From: Wenzhouxiangella sp. XN79A
Lineage (GTDB): Bacteria > Pseudomonadota > Gammaproteobacteria > Xanthomonadales > Wenzhouxiangellaceae
Length of the DNA stretch: 64,000 nt
Reading direction: 5' to 3'
Assembly: GCF_012272825.1 (NCBI RefSeq)
Contig: NZ_JAAWWS010000168.1
Location: 28,740 to 92,739 of the forward strand
Position numbers and translations under genes: made by a program. Each line of letters opens with the position of its first letter. Positions within the stretch are counted from its first letter, which is position 1. This document shows, piece by piece, positions 52,698 to 62,504 of this stretch. The notes under the pieces are model-generated. The model worked only from the letters and a program-made list of their open reading frames with translations, did not search any database and was not told the DNA's origin.

Positions 52698-53993
52698 ATG
52701 AAATCCGCCCGTTTCGTCAGCCGCCTCACCCGACAGACCCAGGCGCTGATCCTGGCCGGAGGCCGCGGTAGCCGGCTGGAAATGCTCACCGACTGGCGCG
52801 CCAAGCCGGCGGTCCCGTTCGGCGGCAAGTTCCGCATCATCGACTTCGCGCTGTCGAACTGCCTGAACTCCGGCATCCGGAAGATCGGTGTGCTGACCCA
52901 GTACAAGTCGCACATGCTGATCCGGCACCTGATGGAAGGCTGGAACACGCTGAACAACGACTACGGCGAGTTCCTCGACATTCTGCCGGCCCAGCAATGG
53001 CTGGAAGACGAGTCCTGGTACCTCGGCACCGCCGACGCGATCTACCAGAGCCTCGACATCATCGACGCCCGGCACCAGACCTACGTGCTGGTGCTGGCCG
53101 GCGATCATGTCTACCGCATGGATTACGGCGAAATGCTCGCCGCACACGTCGAGAGCGGGGCCGACGTCACCGTCGGCTGCGATATCGTGCCGATCGCCGA
53201 GGCGTCGGAATTCGGCATCATGGAAGTCGACGAGCGCGATCGCGTCGTCGGCTTCGAGGAAAAACCGGACCGGCCGAAGCCCCTGCCCGGCGACCCCGAG
53301 CATGCGCTGGTCAGCATGGGCCTGTACGTGTTCGGCAAGGACTACCTGCACCGAACGCTCCAGGTCGATGCGCAGAACCCGAAGAGCAGCCACGACTTCG
53401 GCAAGGACATCCTGCCCACTGCGGTGCGCGACGGCGACCGGGTGTTCGCGTTCCCGCTCGACCGGGCCGCTCCCGGCCGCCCGTACTGGCGCGACGTGGG
53501 CACCGTCGACTCGTTCTACCGGGCCAACCTCGAACTGGTCGGCGACGATCCGCCGCTGGATCTCCACGATCCGCACTGGCCGATCTTCACCAACCTGCAG
53601 CAGAGTCCGCCGGCGCGCTTTACCGATCACGGCCCCGAGGGCGGGGTGCACGTGCGCGACTGCATCGTGTCCAACGGCTGCCGGGTGGCCGACAGCCGAC
53701 TGGAGGAGTCACTGCTGTTCAATGATGTCGAGGTCAACAAGCACTGTCGACTCGACCGGGTGCTCGCCCTGCCCGGCTGCCGCATCGGCCGCAGCTGCCG
53801 ACTGAGCAACGTGCTGCTCGACAACGGCTGCCAGGTGCCCGAGGGCACCGTGATCGGCGAAGATCCGGCGGCCGACGCTGAGCGCTTCCACGTCACCGAA
53901 GGCGGCGTGGTGGTGGTCAACCGGGCGATGCTCGGCCAGGACCACGGTTACCTGCTGCGCCAGAACGATACGCGGACCGTTCGCGAAACCTGA
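52698..53993 (+). CDS. glgC: Glucose-1-phosphate adenylyltransferase (ADP-glucose pyrophosphorylase)
   Basis: 431 residues from ATG 52698. N-terminal nucleotidyltransferase motif [20 protein letters not shown] with [20 protein letters not shown], the activator/substrate segments [13 protein letters not shown] and [13 protein letters not shown], the sugar-phosphate site [19 protein letters not shown], and a C-terminal left-handed beta-helix ([20 protein letters not shown]). It makes ADP-glucose for glycogen or other glucans. No other glg genes lie in the window; the neighbouring GT4 and kinase genes suggest a sugar-storage or osmolyte context. Confidence 0.95.
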   Translation: MKSARFVSRLTRQTQALILAGGRGSRLEMLTDWRAKPAVPFGGKFRIIDFALSNCLNSGIRKIGVLTQYKSHMLIRHLMEGWNTLNNDYGEFLDILPAQQWLEDESWYLGTADAIYQSLDIIDARHQTYVLVLAGDHVYRMDYGEMLAAHVESGADVTVGCDIVPIAEASEFGIMEVDERDRVVGFEEKPDRPKPLPGDPEHALVSMGLYVFGKDYLHRTLQVDAQNPKSSHDFGKDILPTAVRDGDRVFAFPLDRAAPGRPYWRDVGTVDSFYRANLELVGDDPPLDLHDPHWPIFTNLQQSPPARFTDHGPEGGVHVRDCIVSNGCRVADSRLEESLLFNDVEVNKHCRLDRVLALPGCRIGRSCRLSNVLLDNGCQVPEGTVIGEDPAADAERFHVTEGGVVVVNRAMLGQDHGYLLRQNDTRTVRET

Positions 53994-54014
53994 GCACCCG
54001 CCGGTGGACGGAGC

Positions 54015-55433
54015 TCAGCGCGCCCGGGCCACCCAGGCAGTCAGGCGCTCGAGCGCATCGAGCTCGCTGCCGGCATCGACTGTCCGGTGCGGCGGCGTGG
54101 CCAGATTGGCTTCGATCCGGCCCAGGTAGCGTTCCGCAGTGCGCCGCCAGGTATATCGCGCCCGGACCCGCTCGCGGCCGGCCGGAGCCAGTTCGACCTG
54201 CCGGTCCAGCGCCTCGATCAGCCCGCGCGCGATATCGGCCGGATCGGCCGGGTCGAACAGGACGCCGGAGCCGTCGGCGAAGATTTCGCTCGGACCACCG
54301 TTGCCGGTGGCCGCCACGGCCAGCCCGCAGGCCGCCGCCTCGATCGGCGCCAGCCCGAACGGTTCGAACAGCGACGGCAGCGCGAACACCGAGCCCGCCC
54401 GGGCGAAATGGCGGTAGGCGGTCGCCAGTTGTCGCTGCGAGCGGGCGTCGACGAACAGCACGCGATCGCGCAGTCCGGCGGCGAGCACGCGGTCGCGGAT
54501 CGGCGCCAGCTCGGCGCGCTCACCGGCGCCGAGCGCCGCATCGTCGGCGAAGGGATCGGCGGCACCGCGGACGAACAGGGCCAGCCTGGCACGCCGGTGC
54601 AGGGCCGGCTCGGCGACCCAGGCCTCGACGAGGCCGCCGACGTTCTTCTTCGGATCCAGGCGGCTGGAAACCACCACGCAGGGCGCGTCGGCCGGCGCGC
54701 TCGCCGCCAGCGTGGCGGCGAAGCCCGGGTCGTCGCCGTCGGCATCGGCGTGGAAGATCCGCTCGTTCACGCCCGGCGGAATCACGTCGAAGCGCGCATC
54801 GTCGGCCGGATCGATCGCGCCGTGGTAGAGCGGGTGGGCATACTGCTCGCGACGTTCGGCATCGGTCGAGGTGATCACCGTATCGGCACCCCGCATGGCC
54901 CGGCGCTCGGCCTCGATCCGGCGCGAAAACCGGTAGCGGGCGTCCATCGCGTCCAGATTGCCCGCATCGACCCCCAGCTTGTCGATCTTCTGCGCGCCCA
55001 GCGAGTGGCCGGTGAAGGTGAACGGCACGCCGGCGCCTTGCTTCAGCAACACCCCGGCCCAGCCGCCGTCGGCATAGTGGGCGGTCGCATAGTCGATCAT
55101 CCGTTCGCCGTAGAAGCCACGGATCGCATCGACGAAGACCGGGAGATGCGGCCACAGCGTCTCCTTGGGCAGGAACTGCGGGCCACCGAAGTCCAGCCGG
55201 ACGATCCGGACCCGGTCGGCCTGCTCGCCGAAGTCGTCCAGCGGCGCGGCAAAGCCCGGCCAGTCCGGGTCGTCGATGCGACGGGTGATCACGTCGACCT
55301 CGACGCCCAGGCGCCCGAGGGCCAGCGCGACTTCCTTGACATAGACCAGCTGGCCACCGAAATCGGGATGCTCGGTCAGGTAGGAATCGTCGCGGTCGAA
55401 GTTGCCCTGCGGATTGAGGAACGCGATCTTCAT
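54015..55433 (-). CDS. GT4 glycosyltransferase, sucrose-phosphate-synthase-like
   Basis: 472 residues from ATG 55433, which overlaps the upstream kinase stop (ATGA). GT-B fold. The N-domain carries the GGQ loop of the sucrose/sucrose-phosphate synthase group (HPDFGGQLVYVKEVALALGR). The C-domain has VVSSRLDPKKNVGGLVEAW and the donor-site E-x7-E pattern in FEPFGLAPIEAAACG. Likely transfers glucose from a nucleotide sugar to a small phosphorylated acceptor; the SPS or mannosylfructose-phosphate-synthase role is inference. Convergent with glgC (21 bases apart). Confidence 0.88.
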   Translation of the reverse strand: MKIAFLNPQGNFDRDDSYLTEHPDFGGQLVYVKEVALALGRLGVEVDVITRRIDDPDWPGFAAPLDDFGEQADRVRIVRLDFGGPQFLPKETLWPHLPVFVDAIRGFYGERMIDYATAHYADGGWAGVLLKQGAGVPFTFTGHSLGAQKIDKLGVDAGNLDAMDARYRFSRRIEAERRAMRGADTVITSTDAERREQYAHPLYHGAIDPADDARFDVIPPGVNERIFHADADGDDPGFAATLAASAPADAPCVVVSSRLDPKKNVGGLVEAWVAEPALHRRARLALFVRGAADPFADDAALGAGERAELAPIRDRVLAAGLRDRVLFVDARSQRQLATAYRHFARAGSVFALPSLFEPFGLAPIEAAACGLAVAATGNGGPSEIFADGSGVLFDPADPADIARGLIEALDRQVELAPAGRERVRARYTWRRTAERYLGRIEANLATPPHRTVDAGSELDALERLTAWVARAR

Positions 55434-56086
55434 GATTCGCCTCCGGCCGGATGGACGTTGTACTCGGAATCGATGACCAGATCGGCGCGCGACCTGTGCG
55501 AGGCGATGATCGTGTGTTCGATCTCGAGCACACGGTCGATGAACGGATCCAGTTCGGATGCATCCCGGCGGCGCTTCTCGCGGTGTGCCCGGGTCTGCTG
55601 CCAGTCCCGGTCGATGAACACGCGGACATCGGCGTTCAGCAGCGACGTGTAGGTGCCCTCGGCAATCGCCACGTCGTAGCCCGACAGGTCCACGCGCTCT
55701 TCGTCGACCCGGTCCTCGGCGTAGCGGACCAGCGGCTTGGGCCGATCGACGACGCCGGCCCGGAAGGCGTCGAGATCGGCATCCAGCCGGTCGAGCCGGA
55801 CTTCGCCCGGTCCGACCCAGTCGATACCCTCGCGGCGGCGGCGGTCGTTGCTCTTCGGCGGGAGACGGAAGTAGTCGTCCTGCTGGAACACGAACGGGCG
55901 GTGGCCGCGGGCTTCCAGACACGCGGCCAATGCCGCCGCCGTCTCGGATTTACCGCTGCCGGACTCACCGGCGACAGTGATCACCGGCCGGCGTGTGCCC
56001 GGCCAGCCGCGGTCGACCAGCCAGCGGTCGATGGCCTCGGCCGCCGAGCGGTGATGCGTTTCGATGACGATTCGGTCGCCCTGCAT
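55430..56086 (-). CDS. Uridine-kinase-like P-loop kinase
   Basis: 218 residues. Walker A GESGSGKSETAAAL at ~41-54; conserved acidic QQDDYFRLPP lid segment and AEGTYTSLL in Walker B position, as in uridine kinase/phosphoribulokinase proteins. The family phosphorylates a sugar hydroxyl with ATP; whether the substrate is uridine or another polyol is unknown. First gene of a two-gene unit with the SPS-like glycosyltransferase, so it may make that enzyme's phosphorylated acceptor. Confidence 0.85.
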   Translation of the reverse strand: MQGDRIVIETHHRSAAEAIDRWLVDRGWPGTRRPVITVAGESGSGKSETAAALAACLEARGHRPFVFQQDDYFRLPPKSNDRRRREGIDWVGPGEVRLDRLDADLDAFRAGVVDRPKPLVRYAEDRVDEERVDLSGYDVAIAEGTYTSLLNADVRVFIDRDWQQTRAHREKRRRDASELDPFIDRVLEIEHTIIASHRSRADLVIDSEYNVHPAGGES

Positions 56087-56148
56087 GCACGGAACCTTGA
56101 TCGGTGGTGGCCCTATACTAGCGAAACCCCGCGTGATCGCAGCAACGC

Positions 56149-57171
56149 ATGCCCAGCACCCCCGCCACCGACGACCGCGGCGTCCCGCTCCGGCTCGACA
56201 AGCGTCTGCGCGGACTGGAACGCGAGCACGGTCTCGGTGCCGCGCTCGAGGCGCTGCGCCGTCACCAGGTCGAGGTCGGCTTCATTCGAGACGACCTCAG
56301 CGAAGTCGTTCGGCACACCTTCCGCGCGCCTGACGGCAGCGGCGCCCGTTTCTCGACCCAGTTCAATCCGGCCCGCGCGCGGCGCTTCGCCGGTGCCGGC
56401 ATCCAGCAGCCGCCCGAAGGCGTGGTGCCGGTGCACGACCGCTGCTTCCTGTGCGCCGAAAACATCGCCTGGCAGCAGCAGGGACGGGAAATCGGCTACC
56501 CGATCGACGGCGCGTCGATGCCGTACACCGCCTGGATGAACCCGTTTCCGCTGGCCGTCGGCCACGCGATCCTGGCCACGGACGAGCACCAGCCGCAGCA
56601 CTGGCAGGAAGGCGGCATCGATCTTGCAACGCTGGTCGAGGACCTGCTGGAGTTCGCGCATCGCCTGCCGGGCTGGATCCTGTTCTACAACGGCGTCGGT
56701 GCCGGGGCGTCGATCGAGGCGCACCTGCACTACCACGCCCTGCCACGGACACCCGGCCTGGGCCCGATGCCGATCGAGCGCGCCGCCGACCGCCACCGCG
56801 AGGGCGCGGTCGCGCGCGGGCTGTATCCGATGGACTTCGCCCATTGGCGCGGCACCCACGCCGAGGTGCTGGCCCGGGCGCGCCCCTGGCTGGCCGAGTG
56901 GCAGGCCCACGCCGGCGCGGCCGCCGACGCCACCGCCAACCTGATGGCGACCTGCGCCGAGGACGTCGAGCGGATCGACCTGTACTTCGTGCCGCGCCAT
57001 CGCAGGCGGTCGCGCGGCGAAGGCCTGGGCGGGGTCATCGGCGCCTTCGAGACCATGGGCGAAATCATCTGCTCGACTCCGGAGGAGCGGATCCTGATCG
57101 AGACCGGCCAGGTCGACTACAGGACCATCCACGACCTGCTGGCCCACGTGGCGGTCGCACTCGACGACTGA
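56149..57171 (+). CDS. HIT-like (DUF4922 / Ap4A-phosphorylase-type) protein
   Basis: 340 residues. A Cys pair region (HDRCFLCAEN), a nucleotide-binding core (WMNPFPLAVGHAILATDEH) and the HxHxH-type motif IEAHLHYHALP (first His preceded by the GAGASIEAH segment) place it with HIT/GalT-superfamily nucleotidyl phosphorylases, close to DUF4922. Possible activity: phosphorolysis of an NDP-sugar or diadenosine polyphosphate. Divergent from the kinase-glycosyltransferase pair, sharing a 62-base promoter region, which suggests a common sugar-nucleotide pathway. Confidence 0.78.
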   Translation: MPSTPATDDRGVPLRLDKRLRGLEREHGLGAALEALRRHQVEVGFIRDDLSEVVRHTFRAPDGSGARFSTQFNPARARRFAGAGIQQPPEGVVPVHDRCFLCAENIAWQQQGREIGYPIDGASMPYTAWMNPFPLAVGHAILATDEHQPQHWQEGGIDLATLVEDLLEFAHRLPGWILFYNGVGAGASIEAHLHYHALPRTPGLGPMPIERAADRHREGAVARGLYPMDFAHWRGTHAEVLARARPWLAEWQAHAGAAADATANLMATCAEDVERIDLYFVPRHRRRSRGEGLGGVIGAFETMGEIICSTPEERILIETGQVDYRTIHDLLAHVAVALDD

Positions 57172-57449
57172 CCGAAGCCGGCGGATCCATCGATTCGGAT
57201 TCACTCGCTGCGCTCGACCCGATACGGCACGCACCCCCGCGGCCCGGGTTGACACGCACCCCTGCCGGAAGTCATGCTCCGACGATGGATTTCACGTGCC
57301 ATTCACGGGCATGACCCGACCTGCCGTCGATTCGACGTGCCGGATTCGTGAGATCCATATCGCCCGACACGCACCCAGGGAGAGCCACACCGTGCGTGCC
57401 GGCGCGATCACGCTCACTTCCCCGTAGACACAAGAGGAATTCCTTCCCG

Positions 57450-59759
57450 ATGAGTAACTTCACGAACTCCGTAGCCGCGTTGTGCGGCGCCATCGGCCTG
57501 GCCTTCGCCGGCTCCGCCCTTGCAGAAGACGATCGCTGGATCGTCCACTTCAACCCGGGCCAGTCCTCGGCCGGGATCGCCGCGGCACAGAACGCCGGCG
57601 GACAACTCAAGCGCGACCTGACGCCGGCCGGCATCAACGCCGTCGCCATCGAGATCCCGGAAGCGGCCCTGAACGGACTGCGGAACAATCCGAACGTCGC
57701 GTTCATCGAAGAGGACGTGCGCCGCTACCCGATGGCCGAGTCGGTGCCGTTCGGCATCCCGATGGTCCAGGCCGGTGCCGGCGGTCTCCAGCCGGGCAAT
57801 GGCAAGCGCACCGTCTGCATCATCGATTCGGGTTACCACATCGACCATGAGGACCTGCAGACCGCGGGGGTGACCGGTGACGGCGCCGGCAACCCGTTCA
57901 TCGACAGCTGCGGCCACGGCACCCACGTCGCCGGAACGGTCGCGGCCCTGGGCGGCAACGGCACCGGCGTGGTCGGCGTGGTCGGCGACGGCAGCCTCGA
58001 CCTGCACATCGTCAAGGTCTTCGGCGACGACAACTGGACCTCGGGCTCGTGCGGCTACAGCTACAGTTCCGACATCGCCGCTGCGGCCAACCTGTGCGCC
58101 CAGGCCGGTGCCGATGTCATCAACATGAGCCTCGGCGGCGGCGCCCCGACGTCGGCCGAAGAGCAAGCCTTCCAGAACCTGCTCGACGCCAACATCCTGT
58201 CGATCGCCGCGGCCGGCAACGACGGCAACAGCACGTCGAGTTACCCGGCCAGCTATCCGGCGGTAATGTCGGTGGCCGCGATCGACAGCACCAGGACGGT
58301 CGCGAGCTTCTCGCAGTACAACCCATCGGTCGAGATCGCCGCGCCGGGTGTCGACACCGTCAGCACCGTGCCCAACATCGGCGCCATCGTCGACGTGGCC
58401 GGCACCACCTTCTCGGTGCTGCCGATCGACCGCACCGCGATCACGACCGTGACCGGTCCTCTGGCCACCAACGGCGGACTCTGCGACGGGACCGACAGCG
58501 CATGGTCCGGCCAGGTCGTGCTGTGCGAGCGCGGCGCGATCTCGTTTTCCGACAAGGTCAACAACGTCGAGGCCTCCGGCGGGATTGCCGCGATCATCTA
58601 CAACAACGTCGCCGGCGGCTTCGGCGCCCTGGTCGAGTGCAACGGGCCGTCCTGGCGCGCCTGCAACAGCATTCCGGCGGTCACGATGAGCCAGGCCGAC
58701 GGCCAGTCGCTGCTGGACAGCGCCGGGGCGTCGACCACCGTTTCGACCCAGTCGACCGCGCCGGCCAACGGCTACGAGTCGTACAACGGTACGTCGATGG
58801 CCACGCCGCACGTCGCCGGCGTCGCGGCCCTGGTCTGGACGCACAACACGTCCTGGACCGCCGCCCAGATCCGGGACGCGCTGACGGCCACGGCCGAAGA
58901 CCTCGGCGCACCCGGCCGTGACGACTTCTACGGCTTCGGCCTGGTCCAGGCCCAGGCCGCGCTCGACTTCCTCACCGGCGGCGGTGGTGGTGGCGGTGGC
59001 GGCGGCAACACCGCGCCGACGGCCACGTTCACGTTCTCGTGCGCCGAGCTGAGCTGCTCGTTCGACGGCACCGGCTCCAGCGACGCCGACGGCGATGCGC
59101 TGAGCTACAGCTGGAGCTTCGGCGACGGCGGTTCCGCAACCGGCGCCACGGTCGGCCACAGCTACGCCGGGGACGGCGCCTACACCGTCACGCTGACGGT
59201 CAGCGACGGCACCGACAGCGACGCCGCATCGCAGACCGTGACCGTTTCGGCCAGCGTCGGCAACACCGCACCGATGGCGAGCTTCACGGCCGACTGCACG
59301 GAGCTGAGCTGCTCGTTCGACGGCTCCGGCTCCAGCGATGCCGACGGCGATGCGCTGAGCTACAGCTGGACCTTCGGAGACGGCAGCTCGGCAACGGGCG
59401 CGACGGCCAACCACACCTACGGCGCGGACGGAAGCTACACGGTCACGCTGACGGTCAGCGACGGCACCGACACCGGCACGGATTCACAGACCGTGACCGT
59501 CCAGGCCGCCACCGGCGGCGGCGTGACACTCGATGCGACTGGCTACAAGGTCCGCGGCCGCTGGCATGCCGACCTGACCTGGTCCGGTGCGACCAGCTCC
59601 AGCGTCGATATCTACCGTGACGGCAGTCTGCTGAGCAGCACCGCGAACGATGGCGCCTTCACCGACGCCACCTCGTTCAACGGCGGCGGCTCGCTGACCT
59701 ACCAGGTCTGCGAAGCCGGCAGCAACGTCTGCTCGAGCAGCGTGACCGTGGTGTTCTGA
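57450..59759 (+). CDS. Secreted subtilisin-family peptidase with PA and PKD domains
   Basis: 769 residues; ATG 57450 with AAGAGGAA. Signal peptide ending SALAEDD, I9 inhibitor-like propeptide (~28-95), S8 domain with D126 (CIIDSGYH), H156 (CGHGTHVAG) and S449 (NGTSMATPHV). A protease-associated (PA) insert occupies ~335-435. After a ten-glycine linker come two PKD domains (DGDALSYSWSFGDGGSATGA and DGDALSYSWTFGDGSSATGA) and a C-terminal ~75-residue module with two Cys (CEAGSNVC). Extracellular protein digestion is the likely role. Followed by a strong terminator. Confidence 0.95.
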   Translation: MSNFTNSVAALCGAIGLAFAGSALAEDDRWIVHFNPGQSSAGIAAAQNAGGQLKRDLTPAGINAVAIEIPEAALNGLRNNPNVAFIEEDVRRYPMAESVPFGIPMVQAGAGGLQPGNGKRTVCIIDSGYHIDHEDLQTAGVTGDGAGNPFIDSCGHGTHVAGTVAALGGNGTGVVGVVGDGSLDLHIVKVFGDDNWTSGSCGYSYSSDIAAAANLCAQAGADVINMSLGGGAPTSAEEQAFQNLLDANILSIAAAGNDGNSTSSYPASYPAVMSVAAIDSTRTVASFSQYNPSVEIAAPGVDTVSTVPNIGAIVDVAGTTFSVLPIDRTAITTVTGPLATNGGLCDGTDSAWSGQVVLCERGAISFSDKVNNVEASGGIAAIIYNNVAGGFGALVECNGPSWRACNSIPAVTMSQADGQSLLDSAGASTTVSTQSTAPANGYESYNGTSMATPHVAGVAALVWTHNTSWTAAQIRDALTATAEDLGAPGRDDFYGFGLVQAQAALDFLTGGGGGGGGGGNTAPTATFTFSCAELSCSFDGTGSSDADGDALSYSWSFGDGGSATGATVGHSYAGDGAYTVTLTVSDGTDSDAASQTVTVSASVGNTAPMASFTADCTELSCSFDGSGSSDADGDALSYSWTFGDGSSATGATANHTYGADGSYTVTLTVSDGTDTGTDSQTVTVQAATGGGVTLDATGYKVRGRWHADLTWSGATSSSVDIYRDGSLLSSTANDGAFTDATSFNGGGSLTYQVCEAGSNVCSSSVTVVF

Positions 59760-59789
59760 TCACGCCCCGCAGGATCGCATGGCGATTCG

Positions 59790-59823
59790 GGCCCGCGTCG
59801 TTGTACGGCGCGGGCCTTTTTTT
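59790..59823 (+). terminator. Rho-independent terminator after the S8 peptidase
   Basis: GGCCCGCG (59790-59797) pairs with CGCGGGCC (59809-59816), followed by seven T. Confidence 0.9.
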
Positions 59824-59881
59824 CACCGGGGGATCGGGAGCGACAGGGTCGGCGGCACCGACCGGCTCGGCCGGTTTCCGG

Positions 59882-61051
59882 TCAGGCGGCCGGCTGGGCG
59901 ACTTCCTTCAGCGCCTCGTCCGGCAGCACGTAGGAGCTGCCGATCAGCGGGTGGCCGGGCTCGAGCAGCGTCGGGAAGGTCAACCCGGGCAGCACCTTGA
60001 CGGCGAAGATCTCCTCGACCGCGTCGCTGAATCGCAGCAGGCCGACCGTCTGGCCGGTATCGAGGTCGACGATCCAGACCCCGCTGCGACGCTCCGAGCC
60101 ATCCTCGGTGATCGGAATGCCTTCGAAGGTATTGGTCTCGCGGACCTGCGACAGGCCGACCAGCGCGTACTTGTCGACGAAGTCCAGGCCGCGCGTGAAG
60201 CCCGGCATCCGGGCCAGGCGTTCGGAGCGATGCGTCTTCGGGTCGTACCACGACAGCGCGCCGTAGCCGGACTCGAGGAACCAGACGCGGCCCCGGTACC
60301 AGCGCGGCGAATGCGGCATCGACAGGCCATCGACCAGCACCTTGTCGCGGACCATGTCGTAGAGCAGCCCGCCGGCGTTCTTGTCGGCCCGCCAACCGCC
60401 GGGCGTGTCGGTCTGCCCGAGCGCGGTCACGTAGCGCGGCCGGCCGTCGACCACGCACAACCCGTTCAGGTGGCAGCGATCCTCGATCGCGTAGGCCGAG
60501 ACCCACGGCGGCCGCCAACGCGGCACGAAGCTGTGGTCGAGATCGAGCGTGCACAGACAGGAAAAGCGTGTATTGACGATCCACAACTCGTCGCCGGCGA
60601 AGTCCAGCTCGTGGATGTCGATGTTGCCGGTGTAGTGCACCGAGCGGGGAATGAAGCAGCCATCGTGACGTCCCTTCGGCTCGACCTTCGGTGCCACCGC
60701 CGGCGTGTTGCGGAACTCGAACACCTCGTTGTTGGTGCCGATGACCAGCCGGTTGTCCTTCGCAGCGATCCCCATCGGACGATTGAACGAGCAGAAATGG
60801 GTGTTCAGGCTGCCTTCGTCGGCGCGCAGCAGCACGACCTGGCCGGCCTGGTAGGTCGACACCGCGACCGTGAGCCGGCCCTTGTCGAGCAGGGTCAGGA
60901 AGCTGGCGGAAAATTCGCTCTTCAGTGCGTCACTGGGGTTCTCGCGAATCCGCTTGGCCAGCGCGTCGCGCCGCGCCTGCTCGGCCTCGGCCTTCCGTTT
61001 GCGCGCCTGCTGCTCCGGCGTCGGCGTGCCGTCGTTCGATCGTTCGGTCAT
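59882..61051 (-). CDS. TIGR03032-family beta-propeller-like protein
   Basis: 389 residues with AAGGA before ATG 61051. The N-terminal ~45 residues are charged and Ala-rich, with no signal peptide. Family hallmarks: STYQAGQVVLLRADEGSLNT, FNRPMGIAAKDNRLVIGTNN, RCHLNGLCVVDGRPRYVTAL and GLSMPHSPRWYRGRVWFLES. Likely a WD/NHL-type propeller in the cytoplasm. Biochemical role unknown; the family is often seen near TPR and sulfotransferase genes. Confidence 0.9.
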   Translation of the reverse strand: MTERSNDGTPTPEQQARKRKAEAEQARRDALAKRIRENPSDALKSEFSASFLTLLDKGRLTVAVSTYQAGQVVLLRADEGSLNTHFCSFNRPMGIAAKDNRLVIGTNNEVFEFRNTPAVAPKVEPKGRHDGCFIPRSVHYTGNIDIHELDFAGDELWIVNTRFSCLCTLDLDHSFVPRWRPPWVSAYAIEDRCHLNGLCVVDGRPRYVTALGQTDTPGGWRADKNAGGLLYDMVRDKVLVDGLSMPHSPRWYRGRVWFLESGYGALSWYDPKTHRSERLARMPGFTRGLDFVDKYALVGLSQVRETNTFEGIPITEDGSERRSGVWIVDLDTGQTVGLLRFSDAVEEIFAVKVLPGLTFPTLLEPGHPLIGSSYVLPDEALKEVAQPAA

Positions 61052-61132
61052 CGTGTCCTTTCCGTCCCTGGTCGCGAGTGTGCCCTGCCACTCGCGCTAC
61101 CATACCGCCAGGACGCCCGGGCACCAACCGTC

Positions 61133-61621
61133 ATGTCGGAGTTTCTGTATCAGACCACCTGGATGCGCCTGGACGAGACCGGCCGCGACGAAATCGTCGC
61201 GTTCTGGCACCACCACGGCGCGCTGCGCGACGAGGCCGCAGCCAGGCAGCGCGTCGACCAGGTCGTCGGGGTGGCGCGCAGCGGGAGCGAGATCGCCGGA
61301 GTGTGCACCGCGATGCCGATCCGGGTTCCCGACCTGGGCCACGACCTGTACTACTACCGGACCTTCGTCGCACCGCCGTATCGCGGCGGCATGATCCTGC
61401 TGCGGCTGCTCAAGCGCGCCGTCGCCGTCCTCGAGGCGCACAGCCGGGCGCGCCCCGAGACGACCCCCGGCGGGGTCTACCTCGAACTCGAGAACCCGGC
61501 CTTCGGCCGCCGGTTTCGCCGCGCCGCCTGGCACCGCCCCGGGCTGGAGTTCATCTACATCGGGCGCACGTCCCGGGGCTTGGAGCGCCGCGTGAAGTGG
61601 TTCCGACACACCGTCGCCTGA
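61133..61621 (+). CDS. GNAT-like small protein
   Basis: 162 residues from ATG 61133. The order of strands and helices and the central YYYRTFVAPPYRGGMILLRL segment (similar to the acetyl-CoA pyrophosphate loop) suggest a GNAT-fold N-acyltransferase. The C-terminus is basic. No substrate can be inferred. Divergent from the TIGR03032 gene with 81 bases between the starts. Confidence 0.7.
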   Translation: MSEFLYQTTWMRLDETGRDEIVAFWHHHGALRDEAAARQRVDQVVGVARSGSEIAGVCTAMPIRVPDLGHDLYYYRTFVAPPYRGGMILLRLLKRAVAVLEAHSRARPETTPGGVYLELENPAFGRRFRRAAWHRPGLEFIYIGRTSRGLERRVKWFRHTVA

Positions 61622-61998
61622 CCCCTGCCCTCGACCGCCGCCCGATCAGTTCGGCGCCTCGCCCTCGTAGCCCGCGCGGGTTGATGAAACGACACAGATC
61701 GGTATCCAGCCATTCCGTCTCGCCGGTGCCCGGCTGGATCGCACCGGCCGGACAGGGGATACGGGCCGACGGACCGGCCCGAGAAACCCTGAAGAGCCTC
61801 CGAACAGGCCTGCGCGGGCGAAACGCATCGTGTGCAAGGGCTCCGGCTCGACTTGGACCAGCGCGATTCGGTCAGGCCGAACGAGCCTGCCCGAACGAGG
61901 CGGAGGCCCTGCAACGAGCCTTCTCCGACCGAAAGCACGTTCCACGTAGGCGTTTCCAGTAATTGGCCGAACCTCGGCGAGGCGCGCCACGAGCCGGC
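61622..61998. other. Intergenic region with possible gene remnant
   Basis: 377 bases. On the minus strand near 61646-61720 a short stretch reads WLDTDLCRFINPRG in one frame, continuing more naturally (AGYEGEAPN then stop) in another, which could be a decayed gene end with a frameshift. I cannot assign a family. The remainder shows no feature. Confidence 0.3.
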
Positions 61999-62394
61999 TC
62001 AGCGCCCCCCGGACAGCGGCATGCCGGTCAGCTGCACGAACGCCGACTCGCCCCAGGCATCGAGCACGCCGTTGCGGAAGATCAGCGGCGTGGTCTCATC
62101 ACGCGTGGTCCGTCCATCACCGTCGACCCGCTGGGTGCGATAGAACAGCACCGTATAGACGGAATCCTCGATCGTGAACGCCTCGCTCAGGGCCGGCGGA
62201 TGCGGCATCCGCGCTTCGACCTCGGCACGCGCCATGCCCGGATCGAGCGACGTGATCGCATCCCGGTTCTCGCGCTCGATCTCGGCCCACTTGTCGCGTC
62301 GATCGACCTCATCGGCACCGATCGCCACCACGCAACCGGACAGCACGACCGGCACCAGCGCCGCGATCAGCAGACGGCTCAACGGCTTGTTCAT
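61999..62394 (-). CDS. DUF3192 lipoprotein
   Basis: 131 residues; ATG 62394 with GGGAGGT six bases upstream. Lipoprotein signal (LLIAALVPVVLSGC). The C-terminal domain matches DUF3192 (YTVLFYRTQRVDGDGRTTRD, TPLIFRNGVLDAWG), a SmpA/OmlA-like fold small envelope protein of unknown function common in gammaproteobacteria. Confidence 0.88.
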   Translation of the reverse strand: MNKPLSRLLIAALVPVVLSGCVVAIGADEVDRRDKWAEIERENRDAITSLDPGMARAEVEARMPHPPALSEAFTIEDSVYTVLFYRTQRVDGDGRTTRDETTPLIFRNGVLDAWGESAFVQLTGMPLSGGR

Positions 62395-62504
62395 CGAACA
62401 CCTCCCGGAATTGGAATCGTGGCATCGATTATCCGGAAGAACCCTGAACAGCGCCTGACCCGGAAGTCACTTCTGCACCCCGACCGGCGACCATTCCGCC
62501 GGGC

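Noticed and set aside
61646..61990. 114-codon minus-strand open frame
   Set aside because: Only its last ~20 codons look protein-like, no start signal, no family; mentioned as a possible remnant.
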